Shown piece by piece: positions 25,401 to 36,491 of a DNA stretch of 64,000 bases; within the stretch, counting starts at the first letter, position 1; the number at the start of each line of letters is the position of its first letter. Source of the stretch: Klebsormidium nitens. Lineage: Eukaryota > Streptophyta > Klebsormidiophyceae > Klebsormidiales > Klebsormidiaceae. Below the pieces are notes generated by a model that saw only the letters and a list, made by a program, of their open reading frames with translations, ran no database searches and had not been told where the DNA came from. The stretch covers positions 124,001-188,000 of the forward strand of contig DF237034.1 of the NCBI GenBank assembly GCA_000708835.1. Direction: 5' to 3'. A program made the position numbers and the translations under genes.

Positions 25401-28400
25401 CGCCGATGCAAGTTCAGAGGCACTGCTCGAGGGCTTCCCGTGAAATTCCCTTCTCAGAAAGGGATTTGTTCGGACTTTCTTCTGGAAACGTCTTGATGCA
25501 TTCGTGGTTTGGTCCCGCATCCCGCGTATCCGCGTCCCCGGCATTTTAGACGTGCTGACTTGGCGTGTCGCCCTTTGCGCACTGCAGGCGCTGCAGCTGC
25601 ATCTCCTGGGCGTGCACGGCCGCTTCGACTTCTTCTTCAAGGTAACTCCACCGTGCTGCCTTGTTTGACCATTCCTCTGGACACGAGCCACCTCAGGGAA
25701 CAGGCTGGCTCAGTTTCGACTACCGGGATTATTGACGCTCCTGGACCAGTCGCTCAGTAGCTTTTCGTATTTTCCTGCAGCACGTTGGTGGGCAACCTGC
25801 TATCCTTGTCCGGCCGTCCGAGGTAAGGGTTGATTCACAAGGGTGAACTTGCTTTCTTTGATGAGTGCTTTGCATTTATATGCAAAAAATCTGCGAGACT
25901 TCTTGGGGCTCCCACTCTTTGCCCATTGGAAAATGGGGCAGAGGAGACCAAGCTTCAACACCACGGCGCATGCCGTCGCCACTTTTCGCATCATACGGAT
26001 CATGTTTTCCCTCAATGTTGAGTTTTGCAGGCTGCGGCATCTCCGTCAAGAGGAGCCTCGCGCCTTGCCTCCCTTGATCCCGGCGCCGAGTTTGTCTACT
26101 GGTAAGCCACTACTCCGCAAAAGCCTTGGCTAAACGGGTTGCGTACAGAGATCCTTCACTTGGATCAACCATCGCAAGCAGAGCTTTCAGTACCAGCGTT
26201 GTATTGACCTTGGAGGCCTGTCCGATCTGCGCTGCACCGAACCCCGCCTTCAGTGCCGCTTGATACTGCATCCTCGGCTCCAGTCTTGCTGCATCTTGCG
26301 GTAGCTTGCTGAGAAAGGATCGACGTGTGGAGTCGATTTGTGCAATCCAAAGTGCTGTTAATCTCATCCATGTTTGACGGATTGCTCGACGAATTTTTGC
26401 TGCCCGTGTCAAACAACACAGCTCTCTGTTTGTAGGAAGCGCGACTGGCGCAGTCGGCGGGATGCGTTCTACACTCAGCTGCGAAGACAGGCAACGAAGC
26501 GGCGGGCACAGCAACAAACGCGGCCTGATACGGCGCCCCCTCGACAGAGCGAAGAAATCGGAGATGAGGAGGAGAGAAGGGCGAAGCGGCAGCGGAGCTC
26601 TCCCCTCGAACCTGAGGCACTGCGAGCGGGGAGCAATACGGAAGGACCGACAGGGGCAGCGACAACAATGCCGGGGCCCAGCAAAGAAAAGCACGGGCCT
26701 GGGGGGATGAATTTAAACGATACTACAGTGGAGCGGCCGACCGAAAAGGGGGTGTGTGGTCACGGGGAAACGGCGGAGGGGCGAGTGCAAGACGCGGGCG
26801 AAGAGCGGGCGCACTGCATGGAGGCCGCACGGCCGCCAGACACGCCGCCCCCGCAGGCAGAGCTGGCGGACCCGTGCCAGTCAGAGGGGCAGGATTTACC
26901 TCCCGCAGTCGATGCCAACGAACAGAACGAGGGGGGTGAGGCGAGGGCATGGCAACATCTGGGGGAGTCTTTGGAGCTGCAGCGGTGCGGGTCAGAGCCG
27001 GCGCCTGTTGGGAGGTCCGCCTCTGTCGGGCCGGCGTCGTCGGCAGGGGACTCGGGGGCGGCGCTTTTGCCGTGGACGATGCGGAGCGGGGAGCGGGGGA
27101 CAGCGGGCGGGGCCGCGGGGGGTAGTGGCAGGGGGGACACGAAGCTGGCGGTAGCCAAGAAGAAGGGGGGCAGCAAGGCGAGGCGGAAACCGATGGACCA
27201 CGACAGGTAGGGTGTGAAGCGGGCAGTCATTCTTCCTTGAAGGGAAAGAAGCTGACGACGGATGCGATTGTGATGTGCCATCAATTATCTGAAAAGGTGA
27301 TATCCCTCTATGCGTGAAACTCGGTGGCTTGACCAGATTACGAAGGGCGCGGATCATAGGATATGAGCAGCTCGGACAAGCGAAAAAGCAAATCGACGGC
27401 CCAGGTTTTGCAGTCGGCACATATGTAAGTTGGGCAAAGCGCCAGATGTGACGACCGGTGGAAGGGGTCAGACAAGGAAGGCCCCGATACCAGTTAGCCG
27501 ACAGCTCTGCGGTCCCTTCGCTCCAAGACTTCTGGAGATGGCCGCTTGGTATCATGCTGGCTCTCGTCAGATGCGCCCTGCTCTGCCCCACCCACCCTGC
27601 CTCACTGCTCCGTCTTCCGCGCAGAAACATGGAGAGCCTGACGAAGCGGACGTTTTACCATTCAAGGACGGGCATGGTAGGTGCAATCGAGCCTTTCGCG
27701 GCCCCAACCTTGCGTGCTGTGCTCGTGGATTCTCCAAGTCGCAAGCCCGTCGAGGTTTTGAGTTCCGCTTCTCGACCCAAAGCAAAGCGACCACGTGCTT
27801 TGTTGGGAGGACCGCTCCCTCCTAAGCTTTCCTTGAGACACAACAGCAGAGCCGTCTCCTGCCTGGATCAACCTCCAATCGCCCAGCAGTTGTCTTCAGT
27901 GCAGCGACACTATCGGTCACTTGGATGTACATGCATTCTTCTCACTCCGCTGAGCTGGCCGGTCCTCTTCGGCTGTTGCAGCCCATGGACCTGGACGACG
28001 TGCTGAGCGGGCTGGACAGCGAGGACGACCTCGACGAGGACGAGCTGCAGCACGACGACAAGCAGGTGCGCCTTCTTACCACTGGTCCAAAGCTCTTGTA
28101 ACAGCTGCGATTTAGAGCGTTGCAAAAGGACAAATGGTGGAAGATCTTCTGCTGTCGACTTTGTTGGTAATCATACTGTAGCGTCGATTCTCCTAAAGTG
28201 CACGCAGGTGTGCCCATCGGCTCCATCTTCCTCTCATGCGTTCGAGTACGGGCGGGTCGAGAGCAGCTTTGGCCCTGTTGCTCGCTCGGCTGCGAAGACA
28301 ACACGTCGCACGAAGCCTGCGCGCGGTTGGCGCACTAGCACACTCCACTGTGCCCGTATCCTGTGACACGTGGCCGGCTGTGTGCAGATGCTCGATGACT

Positions 28401-29185
28401 TCAGTGACGTCAGCACCGAAGAGAAGTTCTTGATGCACCAGTGGAACTGCTTCGCCCGCCAGCAGAGGTGCGCCGCCCCGCCGCCGCGCACCGAGCGCGC
28501 CGGTCACACTCGCTGACGTCATGCCAGCAGTGCTGGGCGGCTGCTTTGGTGATACCATCCAGGACTAAGTTGCAGCCACTTGACTGCATCACAGAGAAAC
28601 ATTCTCAATTGATAGCACTCAATACATGCTGAGCGTGTGCGGTTGTGGGCCGACGTCATCCGATGTCGGCTGACGTTGCGCCTGTCCTGCTGTGGCTCCA
28701 GGATTGCTGCAGATGCGCACATGCCGTGGGCGAGCCGCGCTTTTGCGGCAGTGCACAAGGGCACCATCGGCGGAGATCCGGGCCTCAGGAGGTGAGGCCC
28801 TCAGAACCGCGGATGCACCACGGCCCCCGCTGGCCTACGCCAGATTGTGCTGCATAGCATCGCGCTCTGTCAACGGAATCGTGTCCGCTTCTGTTGTGAT
28901 CGCTGTCAAAAAGCTCAATGTCTACATTCAAGATTACGTTGAACGGACTCTTTCTCTTGTTTGGTTGCATCAACGTAGGCCTCCTGTTAGCCTCCTCTTG
29001 TGGATCGGCTTAAAAGGAGGCGTGCGGAGGTTTGTGTCTGTACTCCTCTTGATGCTGCACTTGCTCCTCGGCTTGCACGCAGGGTATTCATGCTGATGCT
29101 CGTCAAGTTCTGGAACTGCGCACTGATCAGCGCAGAGGACGTCGACGACTGCCTCAAAGTGGTTGACTCGGCATGTGAAGGATAG
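22484..29185 (+). CDS. EMF2-like VEFS-box Polycomb protein (Su(z)12 homologue of PRC2)
   Basis: Subunit of Polycomb repressive complex 2, which trimethylates histone H3 Lys27; the VEFS box contacts the E(z) methyltransferase. Phase-consistent exons: 22484-22636, 22878-23285, 23484-23504 (tentative), 23539-23686, 23965-24140, 24457-24531, 24746-24870, 25062-25141, 25294-25349, 25588-25641, 25781-25822, 26031-26101, 26436-27206, 27625-27676, 27982-28065, 28388-28467, 28702-28791 and 29083-29185; about 862 residues. The N-terminus has ARPEDLLSLYQALEKRWRTN|PPFLHRTLSYNLA, matching the EMF2/VRN2 start. A C2H2 zinc finger C-x2-C-x12-H-x4-H (CGVC...LHLLGVH, then GRFDFFF) is split across two exons. 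The VEFS box follows: TKRTFYHSRTGM|PMDLDDVLSG, an acidic run, MLDDFSDVSTEEKFLMHQWN, DAHMPWASRAFAAVHKG and RVFMLMLVKFWNCALISAED. The protein is longer than EMF2 (about 630) because exon 26436-27206 encodes some 257 low-complexity residues between finger and VEFS box. Junctions around 23286-23538 are the least certain. Confidence 0.92.
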
Positions 29186-32100
29186 TCTCCGATGTAACGC
29201 CTTACTCTGAGATCGAGCAGGGCGCCTGCTAAACTCTTGGCATGAAATGCCGGATATTATGCTCAACATGCTATGTTAAGAAAGCCCCTTTCTGCCATTA
29301 CCATCTGGGATTGCCACAGTGATTATGCACAAATTGGGCTACGTAGTATGAGTCCTAGTGAGACAGCAGCCAATTGATCCTTTCTACTCGGAAACGTATC
29401 CTTCCACAAGCCGCCGGGATGAAGACCGATGAACATAGAGAATTGTTCCGTCGATCCCCATGGTTGATGTGCTCGATCCCAGGACCTTTTACTGAGTCCG
29501 CGGAATCGCGGATCATGTTACTTCGATCTGTAAAATGGCGCGGCCTCAACTACGGTTGTTGCAATGCAAGGACGCGTGCAGTTAGTAGGACTTATTGTAA
29601 CCAATCTGTACTCCGCGCGGATATTCGGTACGCTTCAATTATGCAGACCAAGGACTGCCTCTTTCGACTCTAAAGTCGATTGCTTAATTTCAGAGTTCAA
29701 TAAGCTGCAGAACCCTATATATTTAATAATATGCAACGTACCGTGTCCATTGACTACAGCTATATGCCCATCTAACATGTCTGTGATTCTAACTTGAATC
29801 ATGTGGGCCACGTACAGAAATTTTGTTTATGTTAAGCGAATGCAACGCCAACATGTGCACATTATATCGCGACTCGATCAGATTCCAACTTGAAACCGTC
29901 ACGGTCCAAATCTAAGCGGGATATCCAGGGATCCCCCGTGCGGGCGCAAAGTCCAAGCTAGCCGCCGCCGCGGCGTCTGAAAGTTGCAGCGTCTTACAAA
30001 CCATAGAGGATCGGCGCCTCACCCAGTGCAGCGTGGGAACGGTCCAGCTTGGCCCGCATGTGCTTTCCGCCTCGTCCCGCGAAGGTTCTCCCAGCTTCTC
30101 GTAGTCAGCTGTCGCATGAGGCTCAGCCCACCGAAACCGTGGGTCACGAACCCGTGCTTGCCTGCGAGGAAAAGCCCGGTGCAGAGTCTGTTGCAAAACT
30201 GCAATTATAACTAGGATCCATCCACGACATGACCTTCGTAAGCAGAAAACAATATCAGTCGACTCGCCCAGCAACACATTGGCTTAGAAGCCAGTTTCAG
30301 AACTTCCCATATCCTTTGTCGGTCGGCGACAAAGAGAAGCTGAGCGCACAGACTTTCTGGTGGCGTACAATCCAGCATTCAAATGTGCAATCAATATCCT
30401 CGCAACCAAAGAGTTGACACCCCGTCCCTTACCGGCAAGGGCCGCCCTGGCGGGGATGCCGCAGCGCAGCGGCGCTAGGATGCGCGCCAGCTCGCCTGCG
30501 GGGCTGTCGTCTACGTGGAGCTCGAAGAAGCGGCTAAGAATTTAAGGCACGTGGTAGGGCCTTCCGCCCGCCGTACGTCTCAGGGGAAGGAGGTCACAAG
30601 CTGCAGCCAAGAGTTGCTAACCCAAGAATGAGCGTCAGAGCCTTAGTATCGTGAATGGCGTCGGACGGGCGCTTTGGTTCGGCGCACCTGATTCTGTTGT
30701 CACACTTGCTTGGTGCGATTGACTGTCGACCGGTGGCGATTGGCCGGCGAGGTAAAACGAAGCTAGCGCGTTCACTGAACGCTTCTGCTCGGTTGCAACA
30801 AAGTGCACCGCTATAGCTGTTTGCCTTCGAGACTTCTGACATTGATAAGAGCATCCCAATCTTCATATACCATGCATGTGAATGCTAGGGTTTCTGTAAC
30901 TGAAGAACTGAGGAGGGAGTCTACGATCGCAATAGCGCACATACTGAACGATGATGCTTTGTTGAGCAGTGCCTCTCAACGCAGTTCCTTGAATTGGGAT
31001 CAATCAGCAAATCCCACCGAAAGGCACGATGGAGACCGACACCAAGTAAGACGAAGGATTAGTCGAAGATCAATGCTCCTGGTCCATGCTCAAAGTTAAG
31101 TCACCACCTGCAATTTCAACGAGAAGTGCGCCCACTCCTCACACTTTCGGCGGTTGCGTCGCACCACCTGGTCCAAGCGAGAGCGTCTGCTCCGATGGTC
31201 CACCAAAGCGTCCGCGCTGACCACCCAGGGGGGGGAGAATTCTTGGCACGGCCACCGGTGGAATGTTGGTTTTGATTATCCCGACTGGCAAGTTCAAAGA
31301 TCGAGTGAAAGCTTATAACGTCTGCGCTGTCGACTCGATAATGGAGTGCCGAGCCCATGCAAGCCTGACGGGGGCAAAACTTCTGGCATGCGCATCGGCG
31401 CGGCAACAATCAGGATCGCGGTATCCCTGCCAGCTAGCATGCATTCTCCATCCGACCTAGTTGCTGAGTCAACGCTCAAGGTAGCTAAGTGCTTTAAAAG
31501 CTTATATCTAGTAGAGCGCCCGCAGCGCTGCATGGAAACGAAGGTCGGATCCTAAAAGTCCAGCCTTGTCGGCCGAATTTAATAATCATCAGATGCTCTA
31601 GGTGACCCGACCTGCGCTTACATATGTGGGCATATATTGCTACTCGCTTCCCCGGACTTTTTGCACCTCCATGGCCAGCCCTAGTCCAACTACGTTCAAT
31701 TATGTAGTAGACGATGTATTGCTCAGTGAGCACGCTTTGCGCTGGCAAAGCGATGCTACACCTACCGATGGTTTCTTGTCGTGCAACCCCTACGTGTTTG
31801 GTAGCAGCCTACACTGATGCGGTTCACCCTATAGTGACGAGGTCACATGCTTATGCGATCGCAAGTTGCCTTTCTATGTGTCACTACTACTGTGATCCGA
31901 CTTGTCCCCAACAAACGCAAAACGAAACTGTGATCAGGAGGCTTGCGGCGAGCGACGGCATGCCTCAGTCTCATTCTTCTAACCCGTCTATAAACCCTAT
32001 TCGACAGCTAATCTACTTGGCTCGAAACTACTGCGCAGACCATTCGCTCGTGTCACGCAATTTCTACAAAAACGTCACCTACTGGTGTACGTGACGTTAC

Positions 32101-32405
32101 TCTCAATAGCAACCCCAAGCCGCCCTTGCCTTTGTGCATCTAATCCTCAAGCGACTGTCTGTAACCAAGTTCGCAGGCTCTCGTCCTGTTCTTTTCCTAC
32201 TGCGGCGATGGCGATCGGCGCGGCGTCATGGGATGGCTGGCTTCTAACAGAGCGTCCGCCCGGCGGTCCGGCATGTCCATCAGTCTGAGCTCTGCACCGT
32301 CCAAGCACCCATTCGTTAATTTAAACTCGAGAAGGACAATCCAATCAACACGTCTACCGGAAGGCTGACCGTCTTGGCCTCAGATATGCAATCGTGCGCG
32401 AGTCC
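29186..32405. other. Gene-poor interval of 3.2 kb
   Basis: No gene recognised. A minus-strand patch near 30290-30540 reads without stops (FELHVDDSPAGELARILAP...) but has no start, no convincing splice sites and no family I can name. Other frames (29912-30277, 31116-31533) are similarly anonymous. I see no terminal repeats, polyproteins or tRNA-like folds. Confidence 0.5.
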
Positions 32406-35010
32406 TTAAAAATCTCTTAACAATAAAGTCTTTTCTGAGCGCAAACAGACTGGCCTACCTTTCAGGCGAGGCTTCTCCTCCTGCTCGTCTTCGTCCCCAC
32501 TGTCCGTCCGCGCCCCCTCTTCCGCCTCTGCCACGTCAGCTTCCCCCACTTTCGTCGGGCTACACCTCTCCCCACCCTCCTCCCTTCCCGAGGGCCCCTC
32601 CTCCGCCGGGGGCGGCCCGCAGGGGCTCCCCAGACTGAGCGCCGCAAATGCGGAGGGCGTCGCCAGCACGTCCAGCCGCGGTTTCCTGAACCCGCGCTGC
32701 GGCTCCAGCTCCAAGGCCGCCATGTGCGACGTCGACGCGCTCTTGGGTAGGTGGGGGGGGCTCAACCGGATCCCTGGGTGGGCCGCAAAGGGGAGGAAGT
32801 GGGGGAACCCTGAGGGGGTGGGGCTGGGGTTCGACAGAACATAGGAGGCTGAGGCGCCGGCGGTGGCCTTGGCCATGGCGGTGGTCAGCTTCAGGTACTC
32901 GGCGATGACGTGCTCTCTCAGCTCCGCGCGGCGGGCGCTCCCGTCCGTCGGCTCGCCGCTCGAGTCGCTCTCCGAGGGCAGGGGGGGCGCCCCAAAGGAG
33001 GGCAGGAACTGCATCACCACCGACGCCAGGGCTGCGCTCTCCGGCTGACAGCGCAGCGCCTGGGGCCGGATGGGCTTTACAAAGTGTGCGCCGTTTGGGA
33101 GGTGTGCCCTACTCCAGGGAAAGCCCCGTGGGCTGGCAAGATCACCCGCGCTAGAGAAAGGCCTCCGGGTGGAGAATTCCGCCTCAGGGGAGGTAGACTG
33201 GCTTCGGGGGGGAAGAGATGCAAAGGAGGTAAGGAACCCGCTGTGGGGGGGGTGCCCCGAGGTGTGAGCATGGAACGGAGAGGGGGGGGGCAGGCCAGAA
33301 GAAGCCTCCTGGGGCGGGGAGGTGGAGTTTTGGAGCTCGCTGGGTGGAGGTGAGAAGATGTCGAAAGGAGCGTTTGGGCTGGCCACGTCATTGCCTGCGG
33401 GGGAGGCAAGGAAAGTGTCAGCGTTTATGTGAGGTACTACCTGGGCTAGGCCATGTTTGAACAACAGGGTATTCCTAACTTCCTGCTTCCAGTAGAATCC
33501 TACCAAATCAGCATATGACAATCACATTTTACCCCTGGCTCATTGGCCCCACCATTTGTGCCCCCCATCTACGCTCCTGGCGGCTCACTTTTTATCTTCT
33601 TGTGCAGGTTGCGGTCCCCCTCCCACTGCTGCGACACCCGCTTGGTAGACGGGGACCGGGCGGCCGCCCCTTTGCGCCCCTCCCTGCTGGCGCTCTCCGC
33701 CGCAGGGGGGGTGGCGCCTGGCAGGTCTCGCTGCGCCCCCGGCGCTTTGCGTGCTAGATACGAGTTCCAGTGGTTCTTGATGGCATTGTCCGTCCTGCAG
33801 GATGGGGGAAGGAGTGAGTGGAGGAGCAGGGGCTGGTGTTGTGCTTTTTCCACTGAACGTGCCCTATGATGTGAATGTGTCCAATCATATTTCTTGGCCC
33901 TTGAATGACACCTATGCAGAAAACCTGTAGGCCAAGAGAGGTGGCGGCAGGGCAAATGTCAAGGGCGCTCACCTCCCTGGGAGCTCCTTCGCAATGGCTG
34001 CCCACTTGTTGCCGTGTCGCTCATGTGCTGCCAGCAGGGCGCGGTCTTCATCTGGAGTGAACGGCTCCTTGCGCACCTCGGGGTTCAGTTGGTTGCACCA
34101 CCTGTAGATAGCCACAAGATATTGAGTGCACAACACGACAGAGTACAGAGGAATTCTCCCCTGCCCAATTCTTGTACAACTTGAAAGCGGGCAAGCCGGA
34201 AAGCTGTTGCAACAGCTCCAAAGATACTGAGCGCCCCTATGTCACCCGGAGCAAGCGATTCCCACCTCCTGGACCTCTCACCTGAGGCGGCAGCTCTTGT
34301 TCGACCTGCCGGCAATCTGCTTAGCAATCAGCGACCAGCTCTGGGCGCCGTGCTTCCGCACAAGCTCCACCAGCAGCCGGTCCTCCTGCATACGCAGCCA
34401 AAGAAACTCTCTCAAGCCTCCATTCTCAGCATTGAGGCCCCTCCGGCAGGGGTTTAGCTGCAATAACAAGAAGTCATTGCACATGAAAGAACAGGGAATC
34501 TGTTGTGAGTCCTCTAGCTGAGGTCAGGGCGCTTGCAATTCCCACCTCAGGGGACCATGAGCTCTTGGGTGTCTTGACGCCAGCGGTGGGAGAGTTGGGC
34601 CCCAGGGTCGCCGGCGAGTATGATACACCCAGATCACATGATGTGGCACGCATTGTGGCCAGCGGTCTGTGATCCAACGCTAGCTCTGCTCGCAGCTTAC
34701 GTGCTGCCAGGGGCTGTAGAGGTGGCGCCCGCTCTGGCCTTCCATTCGTCCTAAAGCCTGTCAGACTCAATGCCTCGGCTCAATTGAGCTGGCAAGCAAG
34801 AGGAACTTCTCCTCAGGTCAGATCCTCAAGGCGAGACTTCAATTGCGCTACGGAAGAAAGTTGTGCGCCACCTTGTGCTTCAAAGGCCTCCACACCCAGC
34901 TCAGAGGGATTCGAGATGTCTAGGGACTGGGTTGACTGCCTTTCAAGCCTTCTCTGGTATTGAATGTCGTCCGCAGGCTTTTCCAATCCAATAACAGGAC
35001 CTTTCGACAT
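32406..35010 (-). CDS. R2R3-MYB transcription factor, subgroup-22-like (MYB44/70/73/77 type)
   Basis: Sequence-specific DNA-binding transcription factor of the nucleus. Minus-strand exons: 35010-34872 (tentative), 34757-34546, 34385-34282, 34101-33973, 33794-33589 and 33394-32406. All phases agree, and the model encodes 592 residues. R2 runs KSSWSPE|EDRLLVELVRKHG, SWSLIAKQIAGRSNKSCRLR. The linker and R3 are [46 protein letters not shown]. The WCNQL/PEV signature is that of the stress- and auxin-linked MYB44 group in land plants. The regularly spaced Trp residues are visible, and the first helix of R3 has the usual aliphatic or aromatic substitution (F). A basic linker and a long Ser/Pro-rich then acidic tail (DSGDEDEQEE) fill the last exon, which is unusually large. 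If the first exon is wrong, translation would start at the ATG at 34653. The end could alternatively splice at a GTAGGC at about 32458. Confidence 0.9.
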
Positions 35011-36491
35011 GTGCAATCACTTGTGTTAAGGAGACCGCTTTGAGCAGCCCTTGCTGCCTGCAGCTGACGTGACAATGATCAAAGTCTGCTCCCCGTCTGT
35101 TCCTGGTTCTGCTTTCCCCTTGACAATCCGGGATCCCTGACGCCAACGGCCTGCAGGACACTCAGTCGGCTGGCACGGCTGCCCAGAAGCAGGCCGGTTC
35201 CCGGCGGCCTCAACTTCAAGTTTGAGCAGCTCAGGCGGCAGCCTGTTGTCCAGCTAGGATTAGAAAGCAGATTCATGCAGCTGAGCACTTCCTTTCGCGT
35301 CACCGGCAGGCTGGTCTCCATGGATGCTGATGGCCCATGGGATGCCAGAGTGTGCCAGCGACGGAGCCCAGCCTGCTGCCCAGGCCCAGGGCTCGCACAC
35401 GGTACCCAAGTAGGTACCGGTATGAAGGCAGGTACGGTGCCCGGTCTTAGCTGAGTGTCATGTCGACCTGTACATCATGCAGGTCGGAGGGGTACCAATA
35501 TTCAGAACTCCCAGTCCGACTGAAGTTGGACTGAGCACGTGGCCCATGAACTACAACATCGACGGTTTGAATAGCAAGAGAAGACTTTTGGGGATATCTG
35601 AACCTTTGGAGCCCGAAAGTACGCGCGCGTCGTGACAACTGCTTTTCCAAGGTTGTTTGTTATGTCAGAGACCATGTCTGATGTCAGACCTCTGACAGAT
35701 CAACCTTGCATGAGTTGAATGATTGAAAACCCTTCGGAACCTCTCGGAAAGTTGGCAAGCGTCACGCGGGTACTGACCTCGCGGCCGCGATTTACCGCAG
35801 TGGCTTGGGGGCCGCCCATCAGTCAGACTCACACCCTATGCGATAGATGCAGTGTAGTAATTCTTCATCTAGCTGTTTGTATCAGTTTGATTGCTTCTTG
35901 GCATGCCGTGGCGCCTGCATGGTGGAGACCGAGCCTAGTCCAACCATCATAGAGCTCCGCGCTGGATTCAAAACAGTGTGAGCGAGGTGGCGCCGATTGT
36001 GGGAACGTTGACGACATACTATCTGTCTGGTAATTGCCTGCCTGCCATTGATTGTTTGGATGAGGGGTATGATCATGCTGACCATTTCTCAGTAGGCACT
36101 CTGATGCTTCAGGCTGATCTCGTTGCTCCACGGGGTAACATAGTGACTTCAGGATTGGATGTAGTATGCTCAGACACTCTGGTAAATGTGATTCTTATTT
36201 GTGTGTGAGGAGAGTGATTGAAAGTTGCTGACTTTTTTGGATCTACACTAGCTCTCATGCAAAGGTACTCTGATACAGTCATGGCGATATAGTGGGTCAA
36301 CATTTTTGAGTGATCTTCTTCAGCAAAGCTGAGTTGCTTCTGAATCTACGAAGGGAAGCAGGAGGATTTAAGGAGGAGTGCTGACCTGCTGTTCCCAAGT
36401 TCTTCAATTTCCACAGTGACTCTGCACAATGGAGTGATCAGCTACACCACCCTGCCAACGCAGTTCCCTGCTCTCTCAGGTGTCTGCCGCC
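35011..36491. other. Shared upstream region of the MYB and SUN genes
   Basis: The two genes diverge from this 1.5-kb interval. On the minus strand near 35250-35110 a short frame (LDNRLPPELLKLEVEAAGN...) looks coding and follows a possible acceptor; it could be a further upstream MYB exon or an unrelated relic. A patch at about 35400-35440 is rich in GGTACC and GGTACGG words. Nothing else is supported. Confidence 0.4.

Noticed and set aside
26110-26694. 194-codon minus-strand frame and its overlaps
   Set aside because: Antisense shadow of the GC-rich EMF2 exon; no splice or domain support.
30290-30540. Minus-strand coding-like patch resembling a cyclophilin start (FELHVDDSPAG)
   Set aside because: Similarity is limited to a few residues; no further cyclophilin motif follows in any frame.
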